Shown one piece after another: positions 26,838-37,406 of a stretch of 64,000 bases of DNA. Below the pieces are notes generated by a model. It saw only the letters and a list, made by a program, of their open reading frames with translations, had not been told where the DNA came from and did no database searches. Position 1 is the first letter of the stretch. Each line of letters begins with the position of its first letter. The position numbers were made by a program, and so were the translations under genes. The stretch covers positions 419,148 through 483,147 of the forward strand of contig NZ_LMSU01000003.1 in NCBI RefSeq assembly GCF_001429625.1, read 5' to 3'. The DNA comes from Nocardioides sp. Soil805. Lineage in GTDB: Bacteria; Actinomycetota; Actinomycetes; Propionibacteriales; Nocardioidaceae.

Positions 26838-27242
26838 TCAGTCGACGTCGAGACGGACGGCGCTGCGGATGGTCGCGACGAGGCCGGGATGGGCCAGCTC
26901 CGCGACAGGAAGCTCGTCGGGCCGGAACCAGCGGAGCTCGTCGTGCTCCTCGGGCGCGACGTTGACGATCTCCCCGTCCCAGTGCGTGACGACGAACGCG
27001 TGCACGTCGAGGGCAGGGTCGGCGATCGTCATCGGGACGGGGCGAGGGTCCTGGACGTGGACACCGACTTCCTCCAGACACTCCCGGCTGACGGCCTGCC
27101 GGGGGAGCTCTCCCGGCTCCACGTGTCCGCCGACGAGGTCCCAGCAGTCCGGGTACCACCGGCGGGCCGGATGGCGGTGCCCCAGCAGCACCCGGCCGTC
27201 GCGCACCAGCGCGGCGACTGCGATCGCGATGGTGGCCGGCAT
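26838..27242 (-). CDS. Nudix hydrolase
   Basis: 134 residues. Complete Nudix box: GGHVEPGELPRQAVSRECLEEVGV fits G-x5-E-x7-R-E-x2-E-E-x-G (given as its ends; the catalytic Glu pair is CLEEVG). Hydrolyses a nucleoside diphosphate linked to another group; MutT-like size. TACAGT (27249-27254, minus strand) lies 6 nt before the ATG at 27242, so the transcript is probably leaderless. Substrate unknown. Confidence 0.9.
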   Translation of the reverse strand: MPATIAIAVAALVRDGRVLLGHRHPARRWYPDCWDLVGGHVEPGELPRQAVSRECLEEVGVHVQDPRPVPMTIADPALDVHAFVVTHWDGEIVNVAPEEHDELRWFRPDELPVAELAHPGLVATIRSAVRLDVD

Positions 27243-27248
27243 GGCGGC

Positions 27249-27254
27249 ACTGTA
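27249..27254 (-). promoter_or_regulatory. -10 box of Nudix gene
   Basis: TACAGT on the minus strand, 6-nt gap to the ATG at 27242. Confidence 0.45.
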
Positions 27255-27297
27255 GGCGCAGACGCCCCCGGAGAGCGCGGCTGCTCCAGCACCGCCG

Positions 27298-28092
27298 TCA
27301 GGGCGCCCCGCGACGCTGACGCGCGGCCTCGTCGAGGACGACCGACCCGGCGACGGCGGCGTTGAGCGAGCTGGCCGAGCCGGCCATCGGGATGGACACC
27401 AGCTCGTCGCAGGCCTCGCGCCACGCGGCGGTCATGCCGGTGGTCTCGTTGCCGACCACCACCACCAGGGGTCCGGTGAGGTCGGCGGCCCGCAGGTCCA
27501 CCGTGCCCGACTCGTCGGTGCCGACGACGCGCACGCCGGCCGGTCGCGCCCAGTCCAGCACCTCGCGGTGCGAGGGGGCGCGGACGACGGTCAGGGCGAA
27601 CAGCGACCCGGTGCTGGCCCGCACGGACCGGGGGTCGTAGGGGTCCGCCGCGTGACCGGTGACGACCAGCCCGGTCGCCCCGAACGCGTCGGCAGAGCGC
27701 GCCAGGGTGCCGATGTTGCCCGGTTGGGTGGGACGGTCGAAGACGACGGTGAGGCCGGTCGCGTCGAGGCGCGCGAGGTCGTCGTGGGGCATCCCGACCA
27801 CGGCCAGCAGCTCGGCCGGCTCGTCCTTCTCGCTCAGCTCGGCGACGAGCTCGGGGGCCATCACGACCCGCTCGGCGTCGGTCGATCCCCAGACCCCGGT
27901 CGCCCACGCCGACATCCGCGGGCGCCCGTCGGAGACCAGCGCCCGGACGGTCCACCCGTGCTCGATCGCCAGGCTGATGGGCCGCACCCCCTGCACGAGG
28001 AACTCACCGAGGCGGTGCCGCTTGGTGCGGTTGTGCAGCAGCGACTCCCACTGCTGGAAGCGGGCGTTGCGGGTCGTGACGCGGACGGTCAC
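27298..28092 (-). CDS. SpoU/TrmH-family RNA 2'-O-methyltransferase (second)
   Basis: 264 residues. N-terminal VTTRNARFQQWESLLHNRTKRHRLGEFLVQGVRPI is the substrate-binding start; SPOUT motifs PTQPGNIGTLARSADAFG, VVVVGNETTGMT and SLNAAVAGSVVLDEA are present. GTG 28092 overlaps the peptide deformylase stop (GTGA), so it is translated from the same mRNA. Distinct from the SpoU enzyme 1.6 kb away; the two share only family motifs. Confidence 0.88.
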   Translation of the reverse strand: MTVRVTTRNARFQQWESLLHNRTKRHRLGEFLVQGVRPISLAIEHGWTVRALVSDGRPRMSAWATGVWGSTDAERVVMAPELVAELSEKDEPAELLAVVGMPHDDLARLDATGLTVVFDRPTQPGNIGTLARSADAFGATGLVVTGHAADPYDPRSVRASTGSLFALTVVRAPSHREVLDWARPAGVRVVGTDESGTVDLRAADLTGPLVVVVGNETTGMTAAWREACDELVSIPMAGSASSLNAAVAGSVVLDEAARQRRGAP

Positions 28093-28691
28093 GACCCGGC
28101 CGGCCAGTCCAGCGGGTAGTCGTCGGCCGCCTTGTCGTGCTGCTTCTGGAGCTTCTTGCGGGCCTTGGTGGGCAACCGGTCCCCGAAGACCGTCCCCAGC
28201 GTGTGGTCGGTCTCGTGCTGCAGGCAGCGCGCCAGCAGTCCGTCGCCCTCGAAGTGGACGGGCTCGCCGTCGAGCCCGGTGCCGTCGACCGCGGCCCAGT
28301 CGGGGCGCGCGCACTCGACGAACGCGCCGGGGAACGACAGGCAGCCCTCCTCGCCGTCGTCGAGGCTGCGGTCGCGGCCCTCGGGCAGCGTCACCACCGG
28401 GTTGCAGACCACGCCCACCGTGTGCTCGCCGCTCTCGTCGGGGCAGTCGAAGACGAACATCGCCACGTCCTCACCGACCTGGCAGGCCGCGAGGCCGACG
28501 CCGTCGGCGGCGTACATCGTGGCGACCATGTCGGCGGCCAGCGAGCGCAGCGCGTCGTCGTACGCCGTCACCTGCTGCTGCGGGGAGTGCATCACCGGGG
28601 TTCCCCAGCGGGTGACCGGACGGGCGGTGCCGCCGGTGGGGAGCGGGCCGTGCGGAGCGTGGACGGTACTGCCCGTGGGTTCTGCTGGCAT
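28089..28691 (-). CDS. def: Peptide deformylase
   Basis: Removes the N-formyl group from nascent proteins. 200 residues with all three motifs: GVGLAACQVG (GxGxAAxQ), EGCLSFPG (metal Cys) and QHETDHTLG (HExxH with both His ligands). An extended N-terminus (~40 residues, Pro/Gly/Thr-rich) is unusual. TAGGAT (28699-28704, minus strand) stands 7 nt before the ATG at 28691. First gene of a two-gene operon with the SpoU methyltransferase. Confidence 0.94.
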   Translation of the reverse strand: MPAEPTGSTVHAPHGPLPTGGTARPVTRWGTPVMHSPQQQVTAYDDALRSLAADMVATMYAADGVGLAACQVGEDVAMFVFDCPDESGEHTVGVVCNPVVTLPEGRDRSLDDGEEGCLSFPGAFVECARPDWAAVDGTGLDGEPVHFEGDGLLARCLQHETDHTLGTVFGDRLPTKARKKLQKQHDKAADDYPLDWPAGS

Positions 28692-28698
28692 GGCGAGG

Positions 28699-28704
28699 AT
28701 CCTA
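28699..28704 (-). promoter_or_regulatory. -10 box of the def operon
   Basis: TAGGAT on the minus strand, 7-nt gap to the ATG at 28691. Confidence 0.5.
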
Positions 28705-28762
28705 GTGAGGTGCTCCGCGACGGCCGACACCGAGACGCGTCCGGGCACGCCGTGGCGTCATG

Positions 28763-28781
28763 TGTAACTCAGAGTTACATT
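28763..28781 (+). promoter_or_regulatory. Operator overlapping the -10 box of the acyl-CoA dehydrogenase operon
   Basis: TGTAACTC-A-GAGTTACA (28763-28779) is a perfect 17-bp palindrome. The -10 box TACATT (28776-28781) begins inside its right arm and ends 6 nt before the ATG at 28788. Binding of a dimeric repressor, such as a TetR-type fatty-acid regulator, would block the promoter. Confidence 0.65.
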
Positions 28782-28787
28782 AGAGCC

Positions 28788-30167
28788 ATGTACCTCACCG
28801 CAGACTTCCTCAAACGGGGATTCAGGCCGGGCGGCAGGCACGGCCTGTCCTCCACGGAGAGCCGTGACCCGATCGGCCTGGCCGTGGCCGGGCTCAACCG
28901 GCTGGCGCGCAGCGAGGTGATCGACCGGCTGGGGCTGCGCAGGCAGGCCGAGCAGGCGGTCTTCACCGTCACCCGCAACGGGTTCCGCACCGCCACCGCC
29001 GCCGGCCGGCAGTTCGCCCGGCTCGGCAAGCGCGGTGCCCCCGGCACCCATCCCGCGGCCACCCGGACCAGCGGTCTCTTCGACCTGACGCCCACCGAGG
29101 ACGAGCAGATGCTCGTCGACGTGGTGGGGGAGTTCGCCGCGGAGGTCGTGCGTCCTGCCGCCGCGGAGGCCGACGCGGCCTGTGCCGCACCGGAGGCGCT
29201 CCTGCGGGCCAGCCTGGAGATCGGGCTGCCGATCCTCGGCGTCCCCGAGGCGCTGGGCGGCATCTCCGAGGACCGCTCGGCCATGGCCGGCACCCTCGTC
29301 GCCGAGGCGCTGGCCCGGGGCGACATGGGCCTGGCCGTCGCGGCCCTCGCGCCCGGTTCGGTGGCGACCGCCCTCGGCCTGTGGGGCACCGACGCCCAGC
29401 AGCAGACCTACCTGCCCGCGTTCACCGGGGACGACGTACCCGCTGCTGCGCTGGCGCTCACCGAGCCCACGGTGCTCTTCGACCCGCTCTCGCCGGCCAC
29501 CACGGCGCGACGCGACGGCGACGGCTACGTGCTCGACGGCCTCAAGTCGGCGGTCGTCCGTGGCGCCGAGGCCGAGCTCTTCGTCGTCGGCGCCCAGCTC
29601 GACGGCCGGCCAGTCCTCTTCCTCGTCGAGTCCTCCACCGAGGGACTGAGCGTCGAGGCCGACCCGTCGATGGGCGTCCGCGCCGCGTCGCTGACCCGGC
29701 TCGGCCTCACGGGGGTGCGCGTCCCGGCCGATGCCGTCCTGGGCGACACCGACGGGACGGCGTACGCCGAGTGCGTGCGCCTGTCCCGCCTCGCCTGGTG
29801 CGCCCTGGCGCTCGGCACCGGACAGGCCGTCCTGGACTACGTCACGGCGTACGTCAACGAGCGCGAGGCCTTCGGAGAGCCGATCAGCCACCGCCAGGCG
29901 GTCGCCTTCATGGTGGCCGACATCGCCATCGAGCTGCAGGCGATGCGGCTCGTGACCTACAAGGCGGCGTCGCGCGCCGCCCGGGGCGAGGACTTCGCCC
30001 GCGAGGTCGCCCTCGCCAGGTCGCTGTGCGCCGAGAAGGGCATGCGGATCGGCCTCGACGGCGTCCAGCTGCTCGGGGGCCACGGCTTCGTCAAGGAGCA
30101 CCCGGTCGAGCGGTGGTACCGCGACCTGCGTGCCGTCGGCATCATGGAAGGCACGGTCCTCGTCTGA
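28788..30167 (+). CDS. Acyl-CoA dehydrogenase, FadE24-like
   Basis: 459 residues. A ~95-residue N-terminal extension (MYLTADFLKRGFRPGGRHGL...) precedes the ACAD fold: N-terminal helical part from ~100 (LTPTEDEQMLVDVVGEFAAEVV), middle beta domain with ALTEPTVLFDP, and C-terminal helices with GEPISHRQAVAFMVADIAIELQAMRL and QLLGGHGFVKEHPVERWYRDLRAVGIMEGT. Uses FAD. Size and pairing with the next gene resemble the M. tuberculosis fadE24-fadE23 pair. Substrate not known. Stop and next start overlap (TGATG). Confidence 0.87.
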   Translation: MYLTADFLKRGFRPGGRHGLSSTESRDPIGLAVAGLNRLARSEVIDRLGLRRQAEQAVFTVTRNGFRTATAAGRQFARLGKRGAPGTHPAATRTSGLFDLTPTEDEQMLVDVVGEFAAEVVRPAAAEADAACAAPEALLRASLEIGLPILGVPEALGGISEDRSAMAGTLVAEALARGDMGLAVAALAPGSVATALGLWGTDAQQQTYLPAFTGDDVPAAALALTEPTVLFDPLSPATTARRDGDGYVLDGLKSAVVRGAEAELFVVGAQLDGRPVLFLVESSTEGLSVEADPSMGVRAASLTRLGLTGVRVPADAVLGDTDGTAYAECVRLSRLAWCALALGTGQAVLDYVTAYVNEREAFGEPISHRQAVAFMVADIAIELQAMRLVTYKAASRAARGEDFAREVALARSLCAEKGMRIGLDGVQLLGGHGFVKEHPVERWYRDLRAVGIMEGTVLV

Positions 30168-31381
30168 TGATCAACCTCGAGACCCCTCGCAAGCACCGCA
30201 CGCTCATCGACCAGGCCCACCAGGTCGCGATGAACATGCTGCGGCCCATCTCGCGCACCTACGACCGCGACGAGCACTCCTACCCCAAGGAGCTCGACAT
30301 GCTCGCGGCGATGATCGACGGGCTCGCCGAGTCCGGGTCGGCGGAGGGTGCCGGTGCCTCCGGCGTACGCCGCGACGACCGCGACGACGACTCCGGCGGT
30401 GTGCGCAACGGCGCCAACCTCGCCTCGGTCATGTCGGTGGCCGAGATGTGCTGGGGCGACACCGGCCTGCTGCTCTCCATGCCCCGCCAGGGCCTGGGCA
30501 ACTCCGCCATCGCCTCGGTCGCGACGCCCGAGCAGCAGGAGCGGTACGCCGGCACGTGGGCGGCGATGGCCATCACCGAGCCGAGCACCGGATCAGACTC
30601 CGCCAGCATCTCCACCACCGCCCGCCTCGACGGCGACGAGTACGTCATCAACGGCGAGAAGATCTACGTCACCTCCGGCGAGCGGGCCGACAGCGTGGTG
30701 GTGTGGGCGACGCTGGACAAGTCGCTGGGCCGGGCGGCGATCAAGTCGTTCGTGGTCCGCAAGGACAACCCCGGGATGAAGGTCGAGCGGCTCGAGCACA
30801 AGCTCGGCATCCGGGCCTCCGACACCGCCGCGATCACCTTCACCGACTGCCGGGTGCCCGCCGAGGACCTCCTCGGCTCGCCGGAGATCGACGTCAAGCA
30901 GGGCTTCGCCGGCGCGATGGCGACCTTCGACAACACCCGGCCGCTGGTGGCGGCGATGGCCGTGGGCTGCGCCCGCGCCTCCCTCGACCTCACCCGGGAC
31001 CTGCTCGCGCAGGCTGGCGTGACGGTCGACTACGACCGGCCCGCCCAGGTGCAGTCCGCCGCCGCGGCCACGCTCCTGCGGCTCGAGGCCGACTGGGAGG
31101 GCGCCCAGCTGCTCACCATGCAGGCCGCCTGGATGGCCGACAACCGCAAGCCCAACTCGCTCGAGGCGTCGATGGCCAAGGCCAAGGCCGGCCGGGTGGG
31201 CTCGGCGATCACGCTGGCCTGCGTCGAGCTGGCCGGATCGCTGGGCTACAGCGAGGTCGAGCTGCTGGAGAAGTGGTCGCGGGACTCCAAGATCCTCGAC
31301 ATCTTCGAGGGCACCCAGCAGATCCAGCTGCTCATCGTGGCCCGTCGGCTGCTCGGGCTGACGAGCGCCGAGCTGCGCTGA
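30167..31381 (+). CDS. Acyl-CoA dehydrogenase, FadE23-like
   Basis: 404 residues. ACAD motifs: MAITEPSTGSDSASISTTA (FAD/substrate), INGEKIYVTSGERAD, and C-terminal LAGSLGYSEVELLEKWSRDSKILDIFEGTQQIQLLIVAR. Near residues 58-78 there is an Arg/Asp/Gly-rich loop (VRRDDRDDDSGGVRNG). ATG overlaps the upstream stop by one base. Together the two subunits probably form a heteromeric dehydrogenase, as paired FadE proteins do in mycobacteria (inference). Confidence 0.88.
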   Translation: MINLETPRKHRTLIDQAHQVAMNMLRPISRTYDRDEHSYPKELDMLAAMIDGLAESGSAEGAGASGVRRDDRDDDSGGVRNGANLASVMSVAEMCWGDTGLLLSMPRQGLGNSAIASVATPEQQERYAGTWAAMAITEPSTGSDSASISTTARLDGDEYVINGEKIYVTSGERADSVVVWATLDKSLGRAAIKSFVVRKDNPGMKVERLEHKLGIRASDTAAITFTDCRVPAEDLLGSPEIDVKQGFAGAMATFDNTRPLVAAMAVGCARASLDLTRDLLAQAGVTVDYDRPAQVQSAAAATLLRLEADWEGAQLLTMQAAWMADNRKPNSLEASMAKAKAGRVGSAITLACVELAGSLGYSEVELLEKWSRDSKILDIFEGTQQIQLLIVARRLLGLTSAELR

Positions 31382-31407
31382 GGGGCGTTGCGAGACGTCG
31401 TGGGAGA

Positions 31408-31427
31408 GTCCCCGCCTGAGCGGGGAC
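31408..31427. terminator. Hairpin terminator 1 after fadE pair
   Basis: GTCCCCGC / GCGGGGAC stem of 8 bp with loop CTGA, 27 bp after the stop codon. Confidence 0.7.
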
Positions 31428-31430
31428 CCT

Positions 31431-31466
31431 GTCACCGTGTGACCGTTGCAACGGTCACACGGTGAC
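31431..31466. repeat. Perfect 36-bp palindrome
   Basis: GTCACCGTGTGACCGTTG is followed directly by its exact reverse complement. It sits 3 bp after the first hairpin and between convergent stops (31381 and 31488), so it may act as a bidirectional terminator, but the absence of any loop is unusual. Confidence 0.75.
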
Positions 31467-31487
31467 CGACTCGCCGACACGGTTGCG

Positions 31488-31775
31488 TCAGGAGACCGAG
31501 CGGAACGGGTCGTGCTCGGCCAGGATCTTGTCGACCCGCGCCTGGTCGATGCGGCTGATGACGGTCAGGTTCTCCTGGGCGTCGCGCACGCACTTGGCGA
31601 GCGTGAAGGCCGAGGTCGTGACGTACATGAGGCCCAGGCCGAGGAAGGCCCGGATCCAGGGGTCGACGGGCAGGTAGAGGATCGCGAAGACCATGGCGAC
31701 CAGGGCGACGCCGAAGGAGATGGCGGCCTGGGCGAAGAAGGCGTTGGTGTTCTTTGACTGTGTCGGAGTGCTCAT
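31488..31775 (-). CDS. YiaA/YiaB-type two-helix membrane protein
   Basis: 95 residues with two membrane helices (FFAQAAISFGVALVAMVFAILYLPV and WIRAFLGLGLMYVTTSAFTLAKCVRDA), separated by a short VDPWIRA turn, and a charged C-terminus. Matches the YiaAB two-helix domain; role unknown. ATG 31775. Confidence 0.8.
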   Translation of the reverse strand: MSTPTQSKNTNAFFAQAAISFGVALVAMVFAILYLPVDPWIRAFLGLGLMYVTTSAFTLAKCVRDAQENLTVISRIDQARVDKILAEHDPFRSVS

Positions 31776-31860
31776 GGGCCAACCCTCGCCGCCGACGGGA
31801 CGGCCGGGACCCGGTCGGCTACCCGATGTGCCCTGAGTACGACGGCTCATCCGCGCCCAG

Positions 31861-31866
31861 TACCTT
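31861..31866 (+). promoter_or_regulatory. -10 box of decarboxylase gene
   Basis: TACCTT, 6-nt gap to the ATG at 31873. Confidence 0.4.
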
Positions 31867-31872
31867 CGGGTC

Positions 31873-33351
31873 ATGCCCGACAACGCCAGCTCCGAGAACG
31901 CCGGCTCCGAGCACAGCGCCCACATGTCCCCCGAGGAGTTCCGCCGCCAGGGGCACGCGGCGATCGACTGGATCGCCGACTACTGGGCCTCGCTCGACGA
32001 CCTGCCGGTCCTCGCCCGGGTCGCTCCCGGCGACGTACGCCGCGCGCTCCCGGCGGCTCCGCCCGAGCAGGCCGAGGGGTTCGAGGCGCTGCTCGCCGAC
32101 CTCGACGAGGTGGTGGTGCCCGGGCTGACGCACTGGCAGCACCCGCGCTACTTCGCCTACTTCCCGGCCAACTCGTCGCCCGCCGCGATCCTCGGCGACC
32201 TGCTCTCCAGCGGCATCGGCGCGCAGGGGATGATCTGGGCGACCAGCCCGGCGGTGACCGAGGTCGAGCAGGTGGTCGTCGACTGGCTGGCCCAGGCCCT
32301 CGGCCTGCCCGAGCAGTTCCGCCACGGCGCCCCTGGCCCGGGCGGCGGCGTCATCCAGGACACCGCGTCCACCGCCACGTTCACGGCGCTGCTCGCCGCG
32401 CTGCACGCCGCGAGCGGCGGCCGGGCGCGCGACGCCGGCCTCGGCGACACCCGCTGGACGCTCTACGGCTCCTCCCAGGCCCACTCGTCACTGGTCAAGG
32501 CGGCGATGATGGCCGGTCTCGGCTCCGAGTCGGTGCGGATGGTCGACGTGGACCCGGCGACCCAGGCCATGGACGTGCGCAGCCTCGAGCGGATGCTGGC
32601 CGAGGACATCGACGACGGCTGCCGCCCGGTGTTCGTCCAGGCCTGCGTCGGCACCACCTCCACGGGAGCGGTCGACGACGTCCAGGCCATCGCGGAGGCC
32701 CTCGACGGCGTGGGCGCCTGGCTGCACGTCGACGCCGCGTGGGCGGGCGTGGCGGCCGTCTGCCCGGAGCACCGCGACACCCTGACCCGCGGCCTGCACC
32801 TCGCGCAGTCGCTGGTCACCAACCCGCACAAGTGGCTGCTCACCACCTTCGACTGCAGCGTCCTGTGGGTCCCGGACCGGGAGTCGCTCACCGGCGCGCT
32901 GTCCCTGACCCCCGAGTACCTGCGCAACGCGGCGTCCGAGTCCGGCGAGGTCGTGGACTACCGCGACTGGCACCCGCAGCTCGGCCGTCGCTTCCGCTCC
33001 CTCAAGCTGTGGGCCGTGCTGCGCACCTACGGCCTGGAGGGCCTGCGCGCGCACATTCGCGAGGGCGTCGAGCTGGCCCGCCGGGTCGAGGAGCACGTGC
33101 TCGACGACGACCGCTTCGAGCTCGTCACCCCGCGCAGCCTCAGCCTCGTGGTGTTCCGGGCGCTGGCCGGCGACGAGGAGACGATGGCCATCATGGAGCG
33201 GGTCAACGCCTCCGGGGTCGCCTATCTCAGCCACACCCGGGTCGAGGGCCGGGCGGCCATCCGCTGGGCGGTCGGCAGCTGGCGCACCACTGCCGCGGAC
33301 ATCGACCGCACCTGGGCTGCCCTCACGGAGGTGGCCGCGCGGCCCGAGTGA
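31873..33351 (+). CDS. PLP-dependent aromatic-L-amino-acid decarboxylase
   Basis: Group II decarboxylase, 492 residues. PLP Lys in TNPHKWLLTTFDCSVLW (about residue 320), PLP-stacking region QDTASTATFTALLAALHAA, LHVDAAWAGVAAVCPEHR (Asp contacting the pyridine N), and N-terminal THWQHPRYFAYFPANSSPAAILGDLLSSG. Converts an aromatic amino acid (Trp, Tyr or DOPA) to the amine. Monocistronic in appearance. Confidence 0.9.
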   Translation: MPDNASSENAGSEHSAHMSPEEFRRQGHAAIDWIADYWASLDDLPVLARVAPGDVRRALPAAPPEQAEGFEALLADLDEVVVPGLTHWQHPRYFAYFPANSSPAAILGDLLSSGIGAQGMIWATSPAVTEVEQVVVDWLAQALGLPEQFRHGAPGPGGGVIQDTASTATFTALLAALHAASGGRARDAGLGDTRWTLYGSSQAHSSLVKAAMMAGLGSESVRMVDVDPATQAMDVRSLERMLAEDIDDGCRPVFVQACVGTTSTGAVDDVQAIAEALDGVGAWLHVDAAWAGVAAVCPEHRDTLTRGLHLAQSLVTNPHKWLLTTFDCSVLWVPDRESLTGALSLTPEYLRNAASESGEVVDYRDWHPQLGRRFRSLKLWAVLRTYGLEGLRAHIREGVELARRVEEHVLDDDRFELVTPRSLSLVVFRALAGDEETMAIMERVNASGVAYLSHTRVEGRAAIRWAVGSWRTTAADIDRTWAALTEVAARPE

Positions 33352-33366
33352 TGCTCGGATGGGGGC

Positions 33367-35429
<2,063 letters not shown>

Positions 35430-35476
35430 GGAGGCGCCCAGCGGCCGCCGGGGTCATGCTGGGGTCAAGCCCCGAC

Positions 35477-37306
35477 TCACGGGTGCGAGGCGGCTGACGT
35501 CCCGTTGGTGGAGCCGTTGCTGGAACCGCTCGTCGTGCCGTTGCCGGTGCCGTTGCTCGAGGCGGACGTCGACGTCCCCTCCGTGCCCGGCTCCTGCTCG
35601 AACGACAGGCGGAAGTCGTCACCGTGCTCGGTGACACCCGCGATCACGGCCTCGTGCACGGCCTCGCGAGCCACGCGCGTGCGCACGATCATCGAGTCCT
35701 GGCTCAGGTCCTTCACCAGGGACACGCACAGGCCGATCATCACGATCACGAACGGGACCGCGGCGACGATGGTGATCGTCTTGAGCCCGTCGAGGGCCGT
35801 GTCACCGCCGACCAGGAGCATGACCGCGGCCACGCCACCGGTGGCGACGCCCCAGAAGATGACCGGGGCCTTGCTCGGCTCGATGGCGCCGTTCTGCGAC
35901 AGCGAGCCCATCACGATGGACGCCGCGTCCGCGCCGGAGACGAAGAAGATCGCCACCAGCACCATCACCAGCACGCTGGAGACGGCGGCCAGCGGGAACT
36001 GGTCCAGCATGGTGAACAGCTGGTCCTCGAGCGCGCCGGCGCCGTAGATGTCGGTTCCGTCCATCTGGAGCTTGATCGCCGAGCCACCGAAGATGGCGAA
36101 CCAGATCAGGCTGACGAGGCTCGGCACCAGCAGGACGCCGGAGACGAACTGGCGGATCGTGCGGCCCCGCGAGATGCGGGCGATGAACATGCCGACGAAG
36201 GGGGTCCAGGAGATCCACCAGGCCCAGTAGAAGACCGTGTAGCTGCTCAGCCACGCGGCCGCCTCCTCGCCGTCGGCGTTGGTGCGACCGGCCATCGTCG
36301 GCAGCTCGCGGACGTAGGAGGCGATCGACGTCGGGATGATGTCCAGGATGAACATCGTCGGGCCGACGACGAACACGAAGACCGCGAGCAGCAGCGCCAG
36401 CACCATGTTGATGTTGGAGAGCCACTGGATGCCCTTGGCGACACCGGAGACGGCCGAGAGGATGAAGCAGACGGTCAGCACGGCGATGATGCCGACGAGC
36501 ACGCCGTTGCCGACCTCGCCGAGGCCGGTGACGATGCGCAGGCCGCTGGCGATCTGGATGGCACCGAGGCCCAGGGAGGCCGCCGAGCCGAACAGCGTGG
36601 CGAAGATCGCCAGGATGTCGATGACCTTGCCGGCCGGGCCGTTGGCGTGCTTGCCGAGCAGCGGCTCGAAGGCCGCGCTGATGAGCTGCAGGCGACCCTT
36701 GCGGTAGACGCCGTACGCGATGGCGAGACCCACGACCGCGTAGATGGCCCACGGGTGCAGGGTCCAGTGGAACAGGGTGTGGGCCATGGCGCTCTCGGCC
36801 CGCTGCGGGTCGGAGAGACCCTCGGAGCCGGGCGGTGCGAAGCCGTCGGTGTCGGCGAAGAACGTGAGCGGCTCGTTGACCCCGTAGAACATGAGCCCGA
36901 TGCCCATGCCGGCGGAGAACATCATGGCGACCCACGACGTCGTGGAGAACTCCGGCTCGTCCCCGTCGCGACCGAGGGGGATGTTGCCGTACTTGCCGAG
37001 GGCCAGCCACAGGGCGAAGACCACGAAGCCGGACGCGGTGAGCACGAACAGCCAGCCGAGGTACTTCATCGTGCCGGTGAGGGCGGTGCCCGAGGCGCTC
37101 GCCAGCGACGCCGTGTCGAGGAACCCCCAGAGCAGGAAGGCGACGGCGATCGCAGCGGTGACCCCGAAGACGACCTTGTCGAGGACCTGGGGGCGCTCGG
37201 ACTCGGCGGTCGGTTCGACGTCCAGCGCCGGGTGCGGGATCACCGAGTCGGTGGGTGACTTGAGGGAGTCGGAGAGCTGTCGCTCCGACGTCTTTTCCTG
37301 GGTCAC
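35477..37306 (-). CDS. BCCT-family betaine/choline transporter
   Basis: 609 residues, 12 membrane helices. BCCT signatures: MFSAGMGIGLMFYGVNEPL and WAWWISWTPFVGMFIARISRGRTIRQF. Imports glycine betaine or a related compound, driven by Na+ or H+, for osmoprotection. The cytosolic C-terminus ends in a Ser/Gly/Thr/Asn repeat (~585-605). GTG 37306 is preceded by AGGAGGTG at 10 nt. No regulator is adjacent. Confidence 0.92.
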   Translation of the reverse strand: MTQEKTSERQLSDSLKSPTDSVIPHPALDVEPTAESERPQVLDKVVFGVTAAIAVAFLLWGFLDTASLASASGTALTGTMKYLGWLFVLTASGFVVFALWLALGKYGNIPLGRDGDEPEFSTTSWVAMMFSAGMGIGLMFYGVNEPLTFFADTDGFAPPGSEGLSDPQRAESAMAHTLFHWTLHPWAIYAVVGLAIAYGVYRKGRLQLISAAFEPLLGKHANGPAGKVIDILAIFATLFGSAASLGLGAIQIASGLRIVTGLGEVGNGVLVGIIAVLTVCFILSAVSGVAKGIQWLSNINMVLALLLAVFVFVVGPTMFILDIIPTSIASYVRELPTMAGRTNADGEEAAAWLSSYTVFYWAWWISWTPFVGMFIARISRGRTIRQFVSGVLLVPSLVSLIWFAIFGGSAIKLQMDGTDIYGAGALEDQLFTMLDQFPLAAVSSVLVMVLVAIFFVSGADAASIVMGSLSQNGAIEPSKAPVIFWGVATGGVAAVMLLVGGDTALDGLKTITIVAAVPFVIVMIGLCVSLVKDLSQDSMIVRTRVAREAVHEAVIAGVTEHGDDFRLSFEQEPGTEGTSTSASSNGTGNGTTSGSSNGSTNGTSAASHP

Positions 37307-37394
37307 TGGGGGGTGACACCTCCTGGGGTTACTCGTGTGAACGGGCCCATCGACACTAGGGGCTGGGGTGTGCAAAGGCGAACCGGCAGCGGGT

Positions 37395-37400
37395 TAGCGT
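37395..37400 (+). promoter_or_regulatory. -10 box of nucleosidase gene
   Basis: TAGCGT, 6-nt gap to the GTG at 37407; decides between adjacent GTG codons at 37404 and 37407. Confidence 0.45.
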
Positions 37401-37406
37401 GACGTG

